Below are positions 1-12,200 of a stretch of DNA of 64,000 bases, piece by piece (the first letter of the stretch is position 1; each line of letters begins with the position of its first letter). The stretch is from contig NC_088295.1 in NCBI RefSeq assembly GCF_032854445.1, forward strand, positions 33,822,510 to 33,886,509. Reading direction: 5' to 3'. This DNA comes from Liolophura sinensis. Its lineage: Eukaryota > Mollusca > Polyplacophora > Chitonida > Chitonidae. The notes beneath the pieces were generated by a model. The model searched no databases and had not been told where the DNA came from. It saw nothing but the letters and a program-made list of their open reading frames with translations. The translations under genes were made by a program, and so were the position numbers.

Positions 1-449
1 TTGTCACACATGTATTCAACTTTTCATAACTGTCAAAACAGAGCATTGCACTTAATAGTACTTAGGTATTATAAAGCAGCCATTGTGTAAAAGCTGCTGT
101 CACACACATTCAGCTCGCATTGTCCTGGTGCAATGCTGACTACAATGAGATCAAATTTTAAACTTCGTGTTTAACTTTACCACAAGTACATCTCAAGTCA
201 ATCTAAATATTTCTGATACACACATACACTAAATCAAAATGTCTCCATGTGCAAGTACTTCTGAGCTGCAAGGATGACAAAACAGATCTACATGTATGTA
301 GTTGTACATACTTTGAATGTTTCAACTACACCGTATGTACAAGAACATCAAACTTAATTTCTACACTGACATGTAATTTGCAAAGCAAGAAGAGGCAATT
401 TAACAGCTCCAAATTTTAATCAGAAAATGTGTTAGTGTGATGGCACGTA

Positions 450-584
450 TGAACAGAACAATACAGATGTATGGTAGACATTGAAACAGAACAATACAGA
501 TGTATGGTAGACACTGAAACAGAACAATACAGATGTATGGTAGACATTGAAACAGAACAATACAGATGTATGGTAGACATTGAA
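450..584. repeat. 33-bp tandem repeat, 4 copies
   Basis: Four nearly identical 33-bp units beginning AACAGAACAATACAGATG. Because 33 is a multiple of three and the units lack stops in some frames, both strands show short repetitive open frames (11-residue period, e.g. FQCLPYICIVL on the minus strand). These frames are products of the repeat, with no start context or splice evidence for a gene. Confidence 0.9.
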
Positions 585-1920
585 AGCACAAGAGGTAATT
601 ACTGTAAATCATCAACCACTAAAGCACTAGTTTTTCAGTGGAATATTATGCATACAATTATTATGAAAATGAGGCAAAAAATAATTTGTTTGCATCATTA
701 AAGATGCTACCTTCATAGAACTGTGCGAATTATTTCCCTCAGAATGTGTACAAACATCTCACAATATATCAACATACAAGGACATACATTGTACACACAT
801 ATACAGGTGTGCAAAAAGAAATAACACCAAGCACTGAGATGCATAAGTTAATATTACCTTACAAACACTGAAAATTGCCAATAAGGGTATCAGTAGAAAC
901 ACCTTTTTTTTTCAAACAATGCTTAATTCACCTACATTTCAAACTGCAATGAAACATAAAAATAAGAAAAAACACTTCCCTGACACTGTCTCCGATGAAT
1001 GGACTAGCCTAACAGCTCAGTTCCACAACAGGTCAATATATCACTGAAATGCGCTACTGTCCTCAGATTTATAAATGGTGCACCCAACAAAGCCAGAATG
1101 AGAATATAAATCGGTCAATGTTTGACCAGTGCTGATAAAACTGTGGCTGACCAGTCTAGAAAACTGTCAGGTTTGTTTGCATGTAAACAAACACACCTAG
1201 GGTGAAGCTCTAGTAGGAAAATCAGGACAACAGGAAGTGGTTTTACCTTAAAACCCGGAAACACCTGAGCTTAAAATTCAGATGGGCATTGCCATTTTCT
1301 TAGAAGAAATTACATCACCTTTATGTCCCTTTTGAATCATACAATATATCCAAAGTGTACATAAAATCAAAAGAACTAAAGCACCTATAATTTTATCACA
1401 ACATCTAGGAAGTCAATAGATGACCAGCCCTGGAAACATTTGGTATAGTAGATTGGAGGATTTACCTCAGCCTTGGGTTCAGGCAGTGGTCATCACTGAT
1501 GAACTACTAACCCAGATATTGACCATTCTGCCAGCTGGCCTCGGATGACCCAGAATCTACACACATAGCAGAACAGTGCAGCAGTTGCTTAAAATTAACA
1601 CCACTTCATACAACACGTGTCCAAAATAGAAGCATATTTGACCCATATATTCAAAATTGGTGAATTTATTCAGTTAATTTTGTACACATGTAGAACTATT
1701 AAGCCACATATACAGCAAGTAATAATAAGTATTGTGCGCATATATGTGCTGACTTCTTTATCCAGGATCTACCAAGATTTTTCTTTCACAAAAACAATGT
1801 AAACAGAACCATAGTAAATTTAAGCACAAAGACAATCAAACTATTCTCTCGTTAGCTTCCTTTGCCCTATGCTCACCTACATGCACATGTATATGACAAA
1901 ATATACATCATCAACAAGCT

Positions 1921-2040
1921 TACATGTGCATGTACTCGGCCGTAGAGAATGTCCATTTTATATGTGCATGTAGAAGAACATACATGTACATGTACTCGGC
2001 GATAGAGAATGTCCAATTTATATGTACAAGTAGAAGAACA
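1921..2040. repeat. 60-bp direct duplication
   Basis: Two adjacent 60-bp units (1921-1980 and 1981-2040) share GTACTCGGC, TAGAGAATGTCCA and TAGAAGAACA with a handful of differences. A recent simple tandem duplication in non-coding DNA. Confidence 0.9.
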
Positions 2041-3767
2041 TGCATGTACATAGGATCGAGGCAGCCATTCTGGCTGATTCACTGCGTAAATATGCTGAGA
2101 TAACTGAAGATATGTGCTAAGTAATGTGTAAGCATTTCACTTCACTACTACACAGAAGATTCCACACAAGTTTAGGGTTCAGAACACAAAGCAAAAGGTT
2201 TTACTTGAAGCATCACCATTCATGTTTTCAAGTCAGGAAAACAGTTAATTATATTCTTAGAGTGGAAACATTTCTCAGCATGTAACACAACTAAAAACTA
2301 ATTGGCTTTCAACTGTTCTTTTTTATCCTTAAGAAGCACTCAACAAAATCCTGTATGGAGCATTTTAAGCGGCACCTACATGATCTGCCAACTCTTGGTC
2401 TGAAATTCGGGAATAATATAAAAATAAAATTTTTGTTTATTTCTGAAAAAGACAAGATGACTTGTGCCCTGCTTTGCATATAATAGTATGATCAGCAAAA
2501 TGATCAGCTTAATACACCTAGAAAAGTTAAACCAAAGCCACTTATCACCTGCACATGAATAAAACATATTTCATGAAAACTGGCCATCTATTCCTTACTT
2601 AATCACGTACAGTGGTACTTCCTGTATAAAGGGTATGTATCTACATCATTTGCTTGAAATTTAAAAACTACTGACTGACAATTCTTCCCTATACCCTAAT
2701 AGATGTATGTGTGGATGCATTTTAAAAGATGAATGTGTACTGAGAAAATCTGCCTGTTCCTATAAATGTACATGTACATCTCCAATCACCACGGCTTCCA
2801 CTAATTGCAATGCGACGGAGCTCCACTGCAATGTGAGCTGCAACCATAAAACAGGACACATTGCCCAGCATGAACTGACAGCAGACTAATTAAGTACAGC
2901 AGTAGTAGTGGAAATGAGATGGCAATATGAACAAAGCTTTCCTGTAGACATATTCAATATAAACAATGATTAGGTCTCACCAATAAGTGCTTCAGTCTTA
3001 ACTGCAGCTTATGTCCTATGACCTTATTCCATGAGCACTATTTCAATTTGAAACAGACAAATTTCTAAGTTTTTCTGACCTTTCATGAATCCACAGTCCT
3101 TAAGTAAATAGCATACTGTTGCCACTATTATCTTCAATACGTGTATTGTCATGGCCATTACCATGCACATGTTATTCAAACCCCAGACATCCGCATAGCT
3201 GAACTACTCAAATATGCAGATGTTTTACTCAGGCATTCAAGCTTTACTCTCACAGATACCATGGTGAAAACAGTCTGAATAACACATATGTTAATACAAA
3301 AGTTAAACTCTGCTTCACAGCAACAAGTCATGTAAGTTCAAGACTACACTCTGTTGATGTTCACCATTTATATATGTACAACTGAAAGCAGACTCTCTTT
3401 TCTAACATAAATCATTTTCAGTTATTGTCAGCCACAGTTCTCAGAATATTGACCATTATTGTTCATTTCCTTATCCTTTCCTATGTTATCTTTCACCTCA
3501 ACATCAGCTAGCCAATGCTGCAGTTAAGTTAAGAGCTTGGATATGTTTGATCTCAATCACAAACATAGTAAAATAAAAACATTACAGGAACCTGCACTGC
3601 TAAAGAAATATCTACATACAGCACAAATCAAATGTGGATATATAAATTTCAGTGGACAATATACATGCATGTGCAGCTATGAGACATGTGCACATAATTA
3701 ATTAGTACACACTTACAAAGGCCAGATAAATGCACAAGAAATGTAATTCAGGTAGGGTTCACATATT

Positions 3768-3953
3768 TCAGATTGCAACTTGAGCACCATAGAAATTGAC
3801 AATTGCATAACTAGCAAAATCGTCAGGTGTGAAGCTGGTAGCTGAGGCAGGAGCTGGCCAACATGACACGTGGCCACAAAACCACATGTTTGCCAGCATA
3901 ACCTCTGTCACGATTGGATGATCACAGAGTGTGGTGAGAGAGAGATTCCTCAT
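3768..3953 (-). CDS. Candidate terminal exon, 61 aa, unrecognised
   Basis: On the minus strand a polypyrimidine-rich acceptor (GTTATTTTACAG) ends at 3961, and the exon carries an ATG (plus 3951-3953) opening a 61-codon frame that stops at 3768-3770. Its composition looks protein-like (ends FTPDDFASYAIVNFYGAQVAI split as FTPDDFASYA then IVNFYGAQVAI), but I recognise no family and no transmembrane segment or motif. A minus-strand donor GTAAGT at 4826-4831 could supply a 5' non-coding exon from the divergent promoter region near 4.8-5.1 kb. Equally it may be a chance frame or the last exon of a longer gene. The start codon context is poor. Confidence 0.25.
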   Translation of the reverse strand: MRNLSLTTLCDHPIVTEVMLANMWFCGHVSCWPAPASATSFTPDDFASYAIVNFYGAQVAI

Positions 3954-4274
3954 ACAGTGACTGTAAAATAACATATACTGGTACTGATATAAATGGACAT
4001 CTTAACTATTTGATGCTTCACTGAATCTGAGGACTACAAGCATTGTCAGTTAGACAACTAGAACCTGTTTTATCATTGGATGAATCAAGGGATGCGAAAA
4101 CTTCACAAACACTGAGCTACATGTACTCACTTTTTATTATCAAAAATGAAAAGTACATGTAGATACATGTATAGTTCAATTAAATTGTCTGATACTTGAT
4201 GATGTAATAGTTGACAGCCACATTAATTCAACATTTAATTTCATTGAACTGATGCACAGTAGTGAGTAGAAAAG

Positions 4275-4404
4275 CCTGCAGGTCTGTCGTGGGTGTCCCC
4301 TGGGATCAGCCCAGTTTCCTGCACCATAATGCTTGTTGCTGTCGTATAAGTGAAATATTCTTGCGTATGGTGTAAACACCAATCAAATAAATAACTAAAT
4401 AAAT
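4275..4404 (+). mobile_element. SINE family A, 5'-truncated
   Basis: Matches the 3' half of the main tRNA-derived SINE of the window: CCATAATGCTTGTTGCTG, TATAAGTGAAATATTCTTG, then ACACCAATCAAATAAATAA tail. The tRNA-like head is missing. Confidence 0.85.
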
Positions 4405-4831
4405 TCATACATAAAAAATAAAACAGTATCAGTACTAAGGCTGCACTTAGCAAATGGGTTGATTTCAGCTTTATGGGAGAAACACATCTTGTTAAATGCA
4501 TTAAGAGGCACAAATATATCCACATAATTAAGTGCCCACTTCCTTAATACAACCCTGCGCATCTCAAATGTACATCGCATAGAATTATCGGCAGAGGTTT
4601 GATTGAAAACGAAACATGTCCAGATGAAGAAAATCATATGATTTCTCTTAAAACCATCTCACTCTCAGACCTCATCTTCCGTGTGATCATTCTGACGATA
4701 TGCAGCCCTCAACGGTATAAATTGTGATGACATTGCTATTACAAAAAGAACATATATCATATATTTCATATTTTCTCACAAACACACGTGTGAAATTTAA
4801 AATAATGCATAAAATTAAACAAAATACTTAC

Positions 4832-5217
4832 AACAAGAGGAAGCGAAGTGCCGACCTGTCTTCTCTGAGACCGCAAGGTGATTGACGAGAGGCCAATCTC
4901 AGCTTTGGAAAGCCAAGTGTTGGGTCCGCAAGGTATGTGCAACGTTGTGTGTCATTGGCTGCCTGTGACTATGACGTCAGCGGGAACTTCAAAAGAGAAA
5001 TTTCCGACAAATTACGGCTTAGACAGTGTTTGTGTCTCTAGTGTTTGGTTAGTAACTTTAGCCTTTGTTACCCCCCGCAGTGTCAGTTGTCTTAAGTGAA
5101 TACTTTGTATTCTCTGTTCAAACCGGGAAGGTAACTGTCGACTTGATTTGTCACGTACTGTATGTGCTGTAGATATGGATCAAACTTTTCCTCGTCACAA
5201 CTCGAGTTATAAGGACC
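4832..5217. promoter_or_regulatory. Possible divergent promoter / first-exon region
   Basis: The sequence is less AT-rich than its surroundings and carries donor-like sites pointing both ways: a minus-strand GTAAGT at plus 4826-4831 and plus-strand GTAACT at 5131 and GTATGA after 5217. An ATG at 5175-5177 opens MDQTFPRHNSSYKD up to the latter donor. If spliced to the acceptor ending at 6185 this frame stops after a few codons, so it would be a 5' UTR or upstream ORF of gene A rather than part of its protein. No TATA box was recognised. Inference only. Confidence 0.3.
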
Positions 5218-6208
5218 GGTATGACATCAGGTGTCAGCATCAGCCGTCTAGCTAGACCGGAGCTTCTTAGTTACCGTGTCACTCCTGTATCGTACTTGAT
5301 TCATTTTAAAATGCTAACTGAATGGATACTACATGTACTTAGGAAGTCAGCTGTTGAAGTGTTCATAAATGCATTATTTCACACCACAAGACACAGTAAA
5401 AACCACTGTCACATGCAGAATTTCTTCCACTCGTGAAACTGTCTGATAGTTACTAGATATTCATGCTTAAGTATATGAACATTGAAGAGTGAGGAGGTAA
5501 TCGAGATTGAGAGAGCTAGTGATTCGTGTAAACTCCAATGAACTAAATTTACTTACAAACTGGCATCCTGCTTTCATCAGCTTTACTTTTGAAATTTTTC
5601 CAGTCTCAGGTATGTTAATATTACAGAATTTACCACTATGACTCACACTGAAATAAAACCTCAGGCGTGAAACATATACACATATTGTTAAGTTCAGCAA
5701 TTTCTCTTCCGAATTAGGGGGCATGATTCATCCAAACTAGTGCATTTTCACTCCTGACAGTAACATATGCAAGTGAATTTAATTTGAATGTACACATGTA
5801 GCTGTTGTCAAGAATCAGCAACATATAAGTTTGAATGTTTAAAGTGCTGCTTTAGCCCTAAGTGAGGCTAGGCAGAAGTATGAAAATGATGTGAAGGATG
5901 CCCTAGGGAACAGAGCCAACACCATGGTTCAAAAAGAACTTTCCTTAACTCAGTGTCTTCTCAACCACATTTACATATATGGAATAATCTGGAGCAATGA
6001 ATAAATTTGGCTTGTACAAGGGAAAAGGTTCAGACCAGTAATGCATGTGCATTTAGATAGCACAGACAATAACACAATGGATAGAGGGAGCAAATTCTAC
6101 TTTGTTTTAAAGTATAGATTGCATTTAAACATGTACATTTAATATATACATGTATTCTAGTCTTAATAGGACCTCTCTGCCTCAGGGGAATGTTTTGATG
6201 TGAGAACT

Positions 6209-9200
6209 ATGGGAGCATATGCAAGTAACTTCCAGGCAGATGCGGAGGGCTCAGTGGCTTCTTTTACAAACCCAGACGAACCCAACTGGATCACAACCCA
6301 TGCTATAGCAACAGAATGTAAGTGTAGTGCAAAAGCACAGTTCGGGCATTAATTTTTTTTATTTATTCCAAAGGTATGTGCTTTCTGCCATACTCAGAAA
6401 TATTTCACTTATGCAAAAGCGGCCAGCATGATGGTGGGTGGAGACCTGGCAGAGCCAGTGACCATCTGCAGGTTGCTGACAAACCTTCCCACATAAGTAC
6501 AATCTGAGAACTAATATTTGTGTAGTTTCTTAAAGGTTGTAAGTTTTACAACCGTACATGTATGTTCTTTACGGGCCCTTGTTGCACAGTATATGTTTTC
6601 AGTGGCTATTCCTGAGGTTGAGAGGCTGTGGCAGAGGTTTCAGCAGCTGGGATGTGACCAGAATGGAGTGTTGTCCCTTACTGAGCCCCTCCCACCCCAC
6701 ATTGAGGAGGATGCTTTTGTGAGAAATGTTAGTATAAAAGTTATGAAAGTGTATGTTATATAGTATGGTTAGCCTCATGCACAGGTATTACACTTGTTCA
6801 CAAGTTCTAGATAAACACCAAATTGTCTATTACAGTACATGTACTATGTATGCAATTATATAAAACAACATCTACACGAATTTAGTTTATCTCATTTATG
6901 TTTAAAAGACTTTTCTGATGTATTATAATGAAGATATACATAGCTGGACAGTACATGTTTTATTCTAGTTAAAATTCCATCACTTCTGTGAATCATGAAT
7001 GTGAAAAATCATGAATGTGGGTCTCCTAGACTTATTAGAAATGTGGTGAGCTCAGCTGTCAAACCAAATTTTTCAGGTGATATTCTGTTCGAAAACATTT
7101 AATTGTTTTTGTTGGTACAGCCTTATGTTATTATTTTTTGAAAGTTTATATGTGGGAGTACCCAAAGAACAAACTGTAAAATTGATATGTCAGATATTAA
7201 AGTGTCATGTGTTGTTGTTTGTTTTTTTTTTGCATGTGTGTGTTTTGTGTGCCCAGTAATTTTTCCAATTTCTTTTTACCAAAGACAATACAATCTGTAT
7301 GACATAGTATTGCGGAGAGTATTTTGCAGTATTTCAAGTTACATGTACATGTTTGAACATGTACTTTGTGTCAGCTTTATGTCTCCTACAGGCATATTGT
7401 TCCCTAGTTTTCTTAAGGTAGATGCTGACATGGGTTTTAAAAGCAGGCTCTACTTTAACCCACATTTACCACCAGTGTGTTAAAGCTTGTCATGCTCAGT
7501 GATCAGAAGGTGAAGGTTATCTTCTTCAGATGTAGGTCAGTGTTTGGAGTTAGTGCAGATAAGTCAGCTGTTCTTAGTCAACCTTTTTACAGCACAGTTA
7601 CCCTGAGTGAGAGTAGTCACATGTAAATGTGGGTCAGCTTGGAGGAACAGTCAGAGCAGCTTCAGCTCATGGCAGTAATGTTACATGTATAGAACTTAAT
7701 ATACATTTACATGAACATATATAACATTCTAACATGCAATGCAGTCAGATTCTTACTCTGTCTAAACCATGGATACAGTGTGTCGTTGGTCAACATCTTA
7801 CATACAGATTCTGCATAGACCTGTGCAAAAGAACACAGTAGTTACATGTATATGCATGTATTGAAAAAAATGGCACATGAAATAAAGATGATGTTAACAA
7901 TCAGAAACTTATCCAGATCACATGCGAGATGAACATGATTGAATTCCAACTGTTGTAGAGTTATGGAAGGAGACATGCTGTGTGTGCATGATTTACTGTT
8001 CAGTTGATGGGTAGCAACTAGTACTAATTAAGTGGTTGCATGGACTCAAGTACTCAAAATGAAAACTATTTTACTTAATTGAACTGTTTGATTGATTTCA
8101 TTTATTTATTTTGATTGGTGTTTTGCACCATACTCGGAAATATTTCACTTATATCACGGTGGCCAGCATTATGGTGGGAGGAAATTGACCAGACAGAGCC
8201 TGGGTGAAACTCACGATCATCCACAGGTTGCTGTCAGACCTTCCCACATACGTGCAAAGAGGAAGCCAGCATGACTTGTACGAACTCACAGCAACTGCAT
8301 TGGTGTGAGGCTCCTGGCACGCTAACAATCTCGGCAACAGAGCCCCCCCCCCCCCCCCCCCCATCCCCCAGTATGATTGACCAAGGGCTGGTTTCATGAA
8401 GCATACTTAGTGCTAAGTAGCCCTTAGCTAAGTGCACTTTACATCTCTACAACATATGTCGTCATGGTAGTTAAAGGCAAACTTAGCTAAATGAGCTTCA
8501 TGAACCCAGCCCCATAAGTAAGAAGTCAGCTGAAGTATGGCTATCTTAATTCATAAAGCACTATTATATGCATAGATGAAATGGTGTTTTTATTAAAAAA
8601 ATAATTGTGTTTTTATCTTGGGTTATTTCAAGACCCCATTAACAATCTTTTACATGTAGTTAAAGTCTTTTTCTTAATCATGTGAAAACAATGTTTTAGT
8701 GGTGGGATTTCAGAGATCAATCTGACTGTCATGTTTATTGCAACATTTACTCTTCATTTATCAGATACGTCTGCATGTATCCCATTCCACGGACTTGCAC
8801 CAGTCTTTGACATACCCCTAGGCTCTTCTACACTACTACATTATGTCGTCACTACTGGTCACTTAAATTACATGCATATGACCCAGAGGTTCAAGTTGTG
8901 TGATGTATATTATTAAATATTTCTAAAATTGTTTAGAGATTAAGCCATCGGCTCAGATGGTTAAATCTCACTGGCTCAGATTGTTGAATCTCACTGGCTC
9001 AGATTGTGAAATCTCACTGGCTCAGATTGTTAAATCTCACTGGCTCAGATGGTTAAATCACACAGGATCAAGTGGTTAAGTCTCACTGACTCAGGTGATT
9101 AAATCTCACAGACTCTCATGGTTAAACCTTGCTGGATCAAATGGTTAAATCTTACTGGCTCAGATCGTTAAATCTCACAGGATCAAGTGGTTAACTGATC

Positions 9201-12200
9201 TCACTGGCTCAGATCTTTAAAGCGCTTGCTCACTGTAACTATCAGGCTTTTGACCTATGAGGTCACAATTTGAATCCAGATCTCTGCTATTCAGCTGAAA
9301 CATTCAGTCAGGAAGTTTGTCAGGTACCTAGCAGTGGTTTACTCCGGGTACTCCTGTTTCCCCCACCCATAAACCTGACCTCTGTCGTATGTAAGAGAAA
9401 TAGCCATGTGTAGGGTGTTAAAATTCTTGAAATACGATGCTCATTAATTATGTTCCGGATTGATGTTTGTCTTTTCATGAAAAATCCTTTTGTCTACAAG
9501 CTTTAGTGTTTTGGATTTAGGGTAGATTGTACATGTGCATGTCCCCAAATTCAATGTATCTTTTTCATCTAGTTTACACTCAGTGTACTTTATAGTGTAT
9601 AACGGATTACATTGTCATAGTTACATAAGATTGTTACAAATCATTTAAAACTTTTCCACAGATTTTAAAGTCAATGAAGAGTCAAGGTGGTCATGTTAGC
9701 TTCCAGTCTTTCTTGATGGCCTTGAAATGGATTGAGTGTGAAAGTGTGGAGAAGAAAATGAGGGGTATGACCTGCCATGAGAACATTGTCGTCTGTGTGC
9801 TCCTACAGTGCCAGTATTCTGTTTTTTTTTTGTTTTTTTTTTTCCTTTGTTTTGTTTTAAGGATGAGATACAGCTGTACATGTAACTTTCAAAATTAGGC
9901 TCTAAGGCGACTTGACAAGACCACTTATTTTATGTCCTACTTACAACAATCAGTTCTCCTCATTGTTGTGTCAAAAGAAACATTTGGGATAACTGATGAA
10001 CTCTAGTTTTAGTACTGTGGATATATTTGAAGAAATTTAATTGCTTTTTAAATATGAGGTGATGTAGCATTAAACCTTAATGATTGATTGTGACAAACAG
10101 ACTAGGCTTTAATAAAATGTGAGCAAGGCAATTTTGGAGACATTTCTGCTAATGTGTGTTTATACCAAGCATGATCTCTCATTTTTCCTAAAATCTCAGA
10201 TGTAGATGACACATTTACATGTATATGCAGCGTCAAATGCTATGACAAGGATGCAAAGCAAAGTTATTTATTGTTTCCATTTTGCAGCCTTTACTGGTAA
10301 TCAAAAAAAGTGATACAAAAATAGAATGAAATGTTGGACTCAATATATACTGTGTTCTTACAGCAACTTTCCATCTTCTGAACAATGGTGATCCCTTGGA
10401 TCGAAGCCTGTTGGCAAAGATCTTGAAGAGAGTGTATCCAGAGGATAGTGACGTAAGTGGTTTCCAGATTCATCTAGTAACAGGCCCTGTGCTATCTCAT
10501 CTACATGTAATTGAACATGAGCTCATATGAATACCTTGTGTTTTCCAGGTACATGGATGTGGTGCAAGTTAAGATTTTACATTATAAGTCCTTCTTACTG
10601 TAACCATTTGTGTTTTGGATAGTCTTGCGAAGTAGCATGAGGATTAGAGTTGAAGTTCACTATTTATATGTAGCTCACTTGCTAGGATTTTGTTGAAGTT
10701 TTTGTTTTCCATACATTATGCAATAGCCTGGGGTAATGTTCAAGATATATTCGTAAATGAAAAGCGAAAGTTTTTATGATGTAGGAAGAAGAAATATTTT
10801 TGCATGTGCCTTTTGGTGTGGCCTCAAATATTTGAGGTTAAATGTTCATATTAAAAACTTAATGTTGCAGATTATTTTGTATTATATTAATATAATGATT
10901 ATCCTCACATCTGTGATTTATGAGTTTTAAACTGTTCTATCTGATTTTATTTTAAGGCTACCATTTCTAGACTGGCTGACGTTTTTTTGAGAGAAATGGA
11001 TACATCCAGAAGAGGTATGCAAGCATTTGTCAATTGTCCAGAAAAAGTTTTTTGATACATTTTAAAAATTTCGCATTAACCGGTAGCTATTTAAGAGTGT
11101 TATTTATATTTGCAGGTTATATTAGTGAGGATGAGTTTATTGACTGGGTGAAGAAAATGCCACAGGAGACAATAACTCAGCTGATGGACTTTCATATCCT
11201 GCCCTATGACATCAGCCACCAAGCCAGTGAACAGCTGTCAGAGGTATTTAACTGTTGGCTGCCCGAAACTTTTGAGGGTTTGTTCTACTCCATGTAAAAT
11301 CTTCTACTCTTTTTTTATATAGTTTTCGGTAAATATAGTAAACTATATATAAACTATATGGTAAATATAGTAAACTATATTTAGTTTTCGGACATTAGCT
11401 AATCTATATACAGGCACACCAAATCACCAAATCCTATGCAAGCAATTAATAACCAGAGGAGTTATTTTTGTGTTGTTGGAAACTGGGGCTTCAGAATGAC
11501 ATATCAGGATATGGTTAACAAAAAAAGTCGTAAAACCCATTAAAGGCTTTAAATCTTTTCTTAAAAATACTGTCAAACCTCGCTATAATGCCCCCCTTTA
11601 TAAATCCACCCCCACTTATCGCCAGCCTAAGGACCTTGTACAAAAATTCCAAATGTTATTTCCATAAACTAATGGCAACCTTACTTAATGCTATCCACCA
11701 GGATCTTTTCTGAACAGAATGTATTAAAACCATTAGTTTTGCCCTCGCTGTTCCGCCAGCGATGGCCACCAGTGATACCATAAAGGCTGGCTAGTTTAAA
11801 ATATGAACTACTGCACAGGTAACATGCAAATCTTTTTGCCAACATTTTTAAGGCCTTGAAAGCCTTTCCATTTGCAACTGTATTCTCCATCAAGTATGAA
11901 ATGTGAACAATAGACTGTCTAAGCTGTATAAAATTTAAGTTCAGTCAGTCGAGTTCAACATTACGGATCTCCGGTGAAACAACAGCAGCAAAATGCACGA
12001 AACTTTGCTTTTATACTACGCGTTCATTTACATGCTGTGATTTGCTAAAACAGAATGAAGACACAACTCAAGGATCAATCAAAGACAATGTCCAGGCAAA
12101 CCAAATAGTTTAGTCAAAGAAAACATCCACAACCTGGACCCATAGGAGGCCAGAATATTTCTTGGTTTTGCCCAGCATGACTTAATGACTTTCACACCTC

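Larger units (their letters stand above)
1..3767. other. AT-rich non-coding stretch
   Basis: No exon with convincing flanking splice sites and a recognisable protein is visible on either strand. It holds two small tandem repeats (listed separately) and many TACATGTA-like words. If the minus-strand candidate at 3768-3953 is real, the part just below it would be its 3' UTR. Confidence 0.5.

Noticed and set aside
8149-8437. Glycine-rich minus-strand frames
   Set aside because: The glycines come from the C homopolymer at the SINE's 5' end; no gene.
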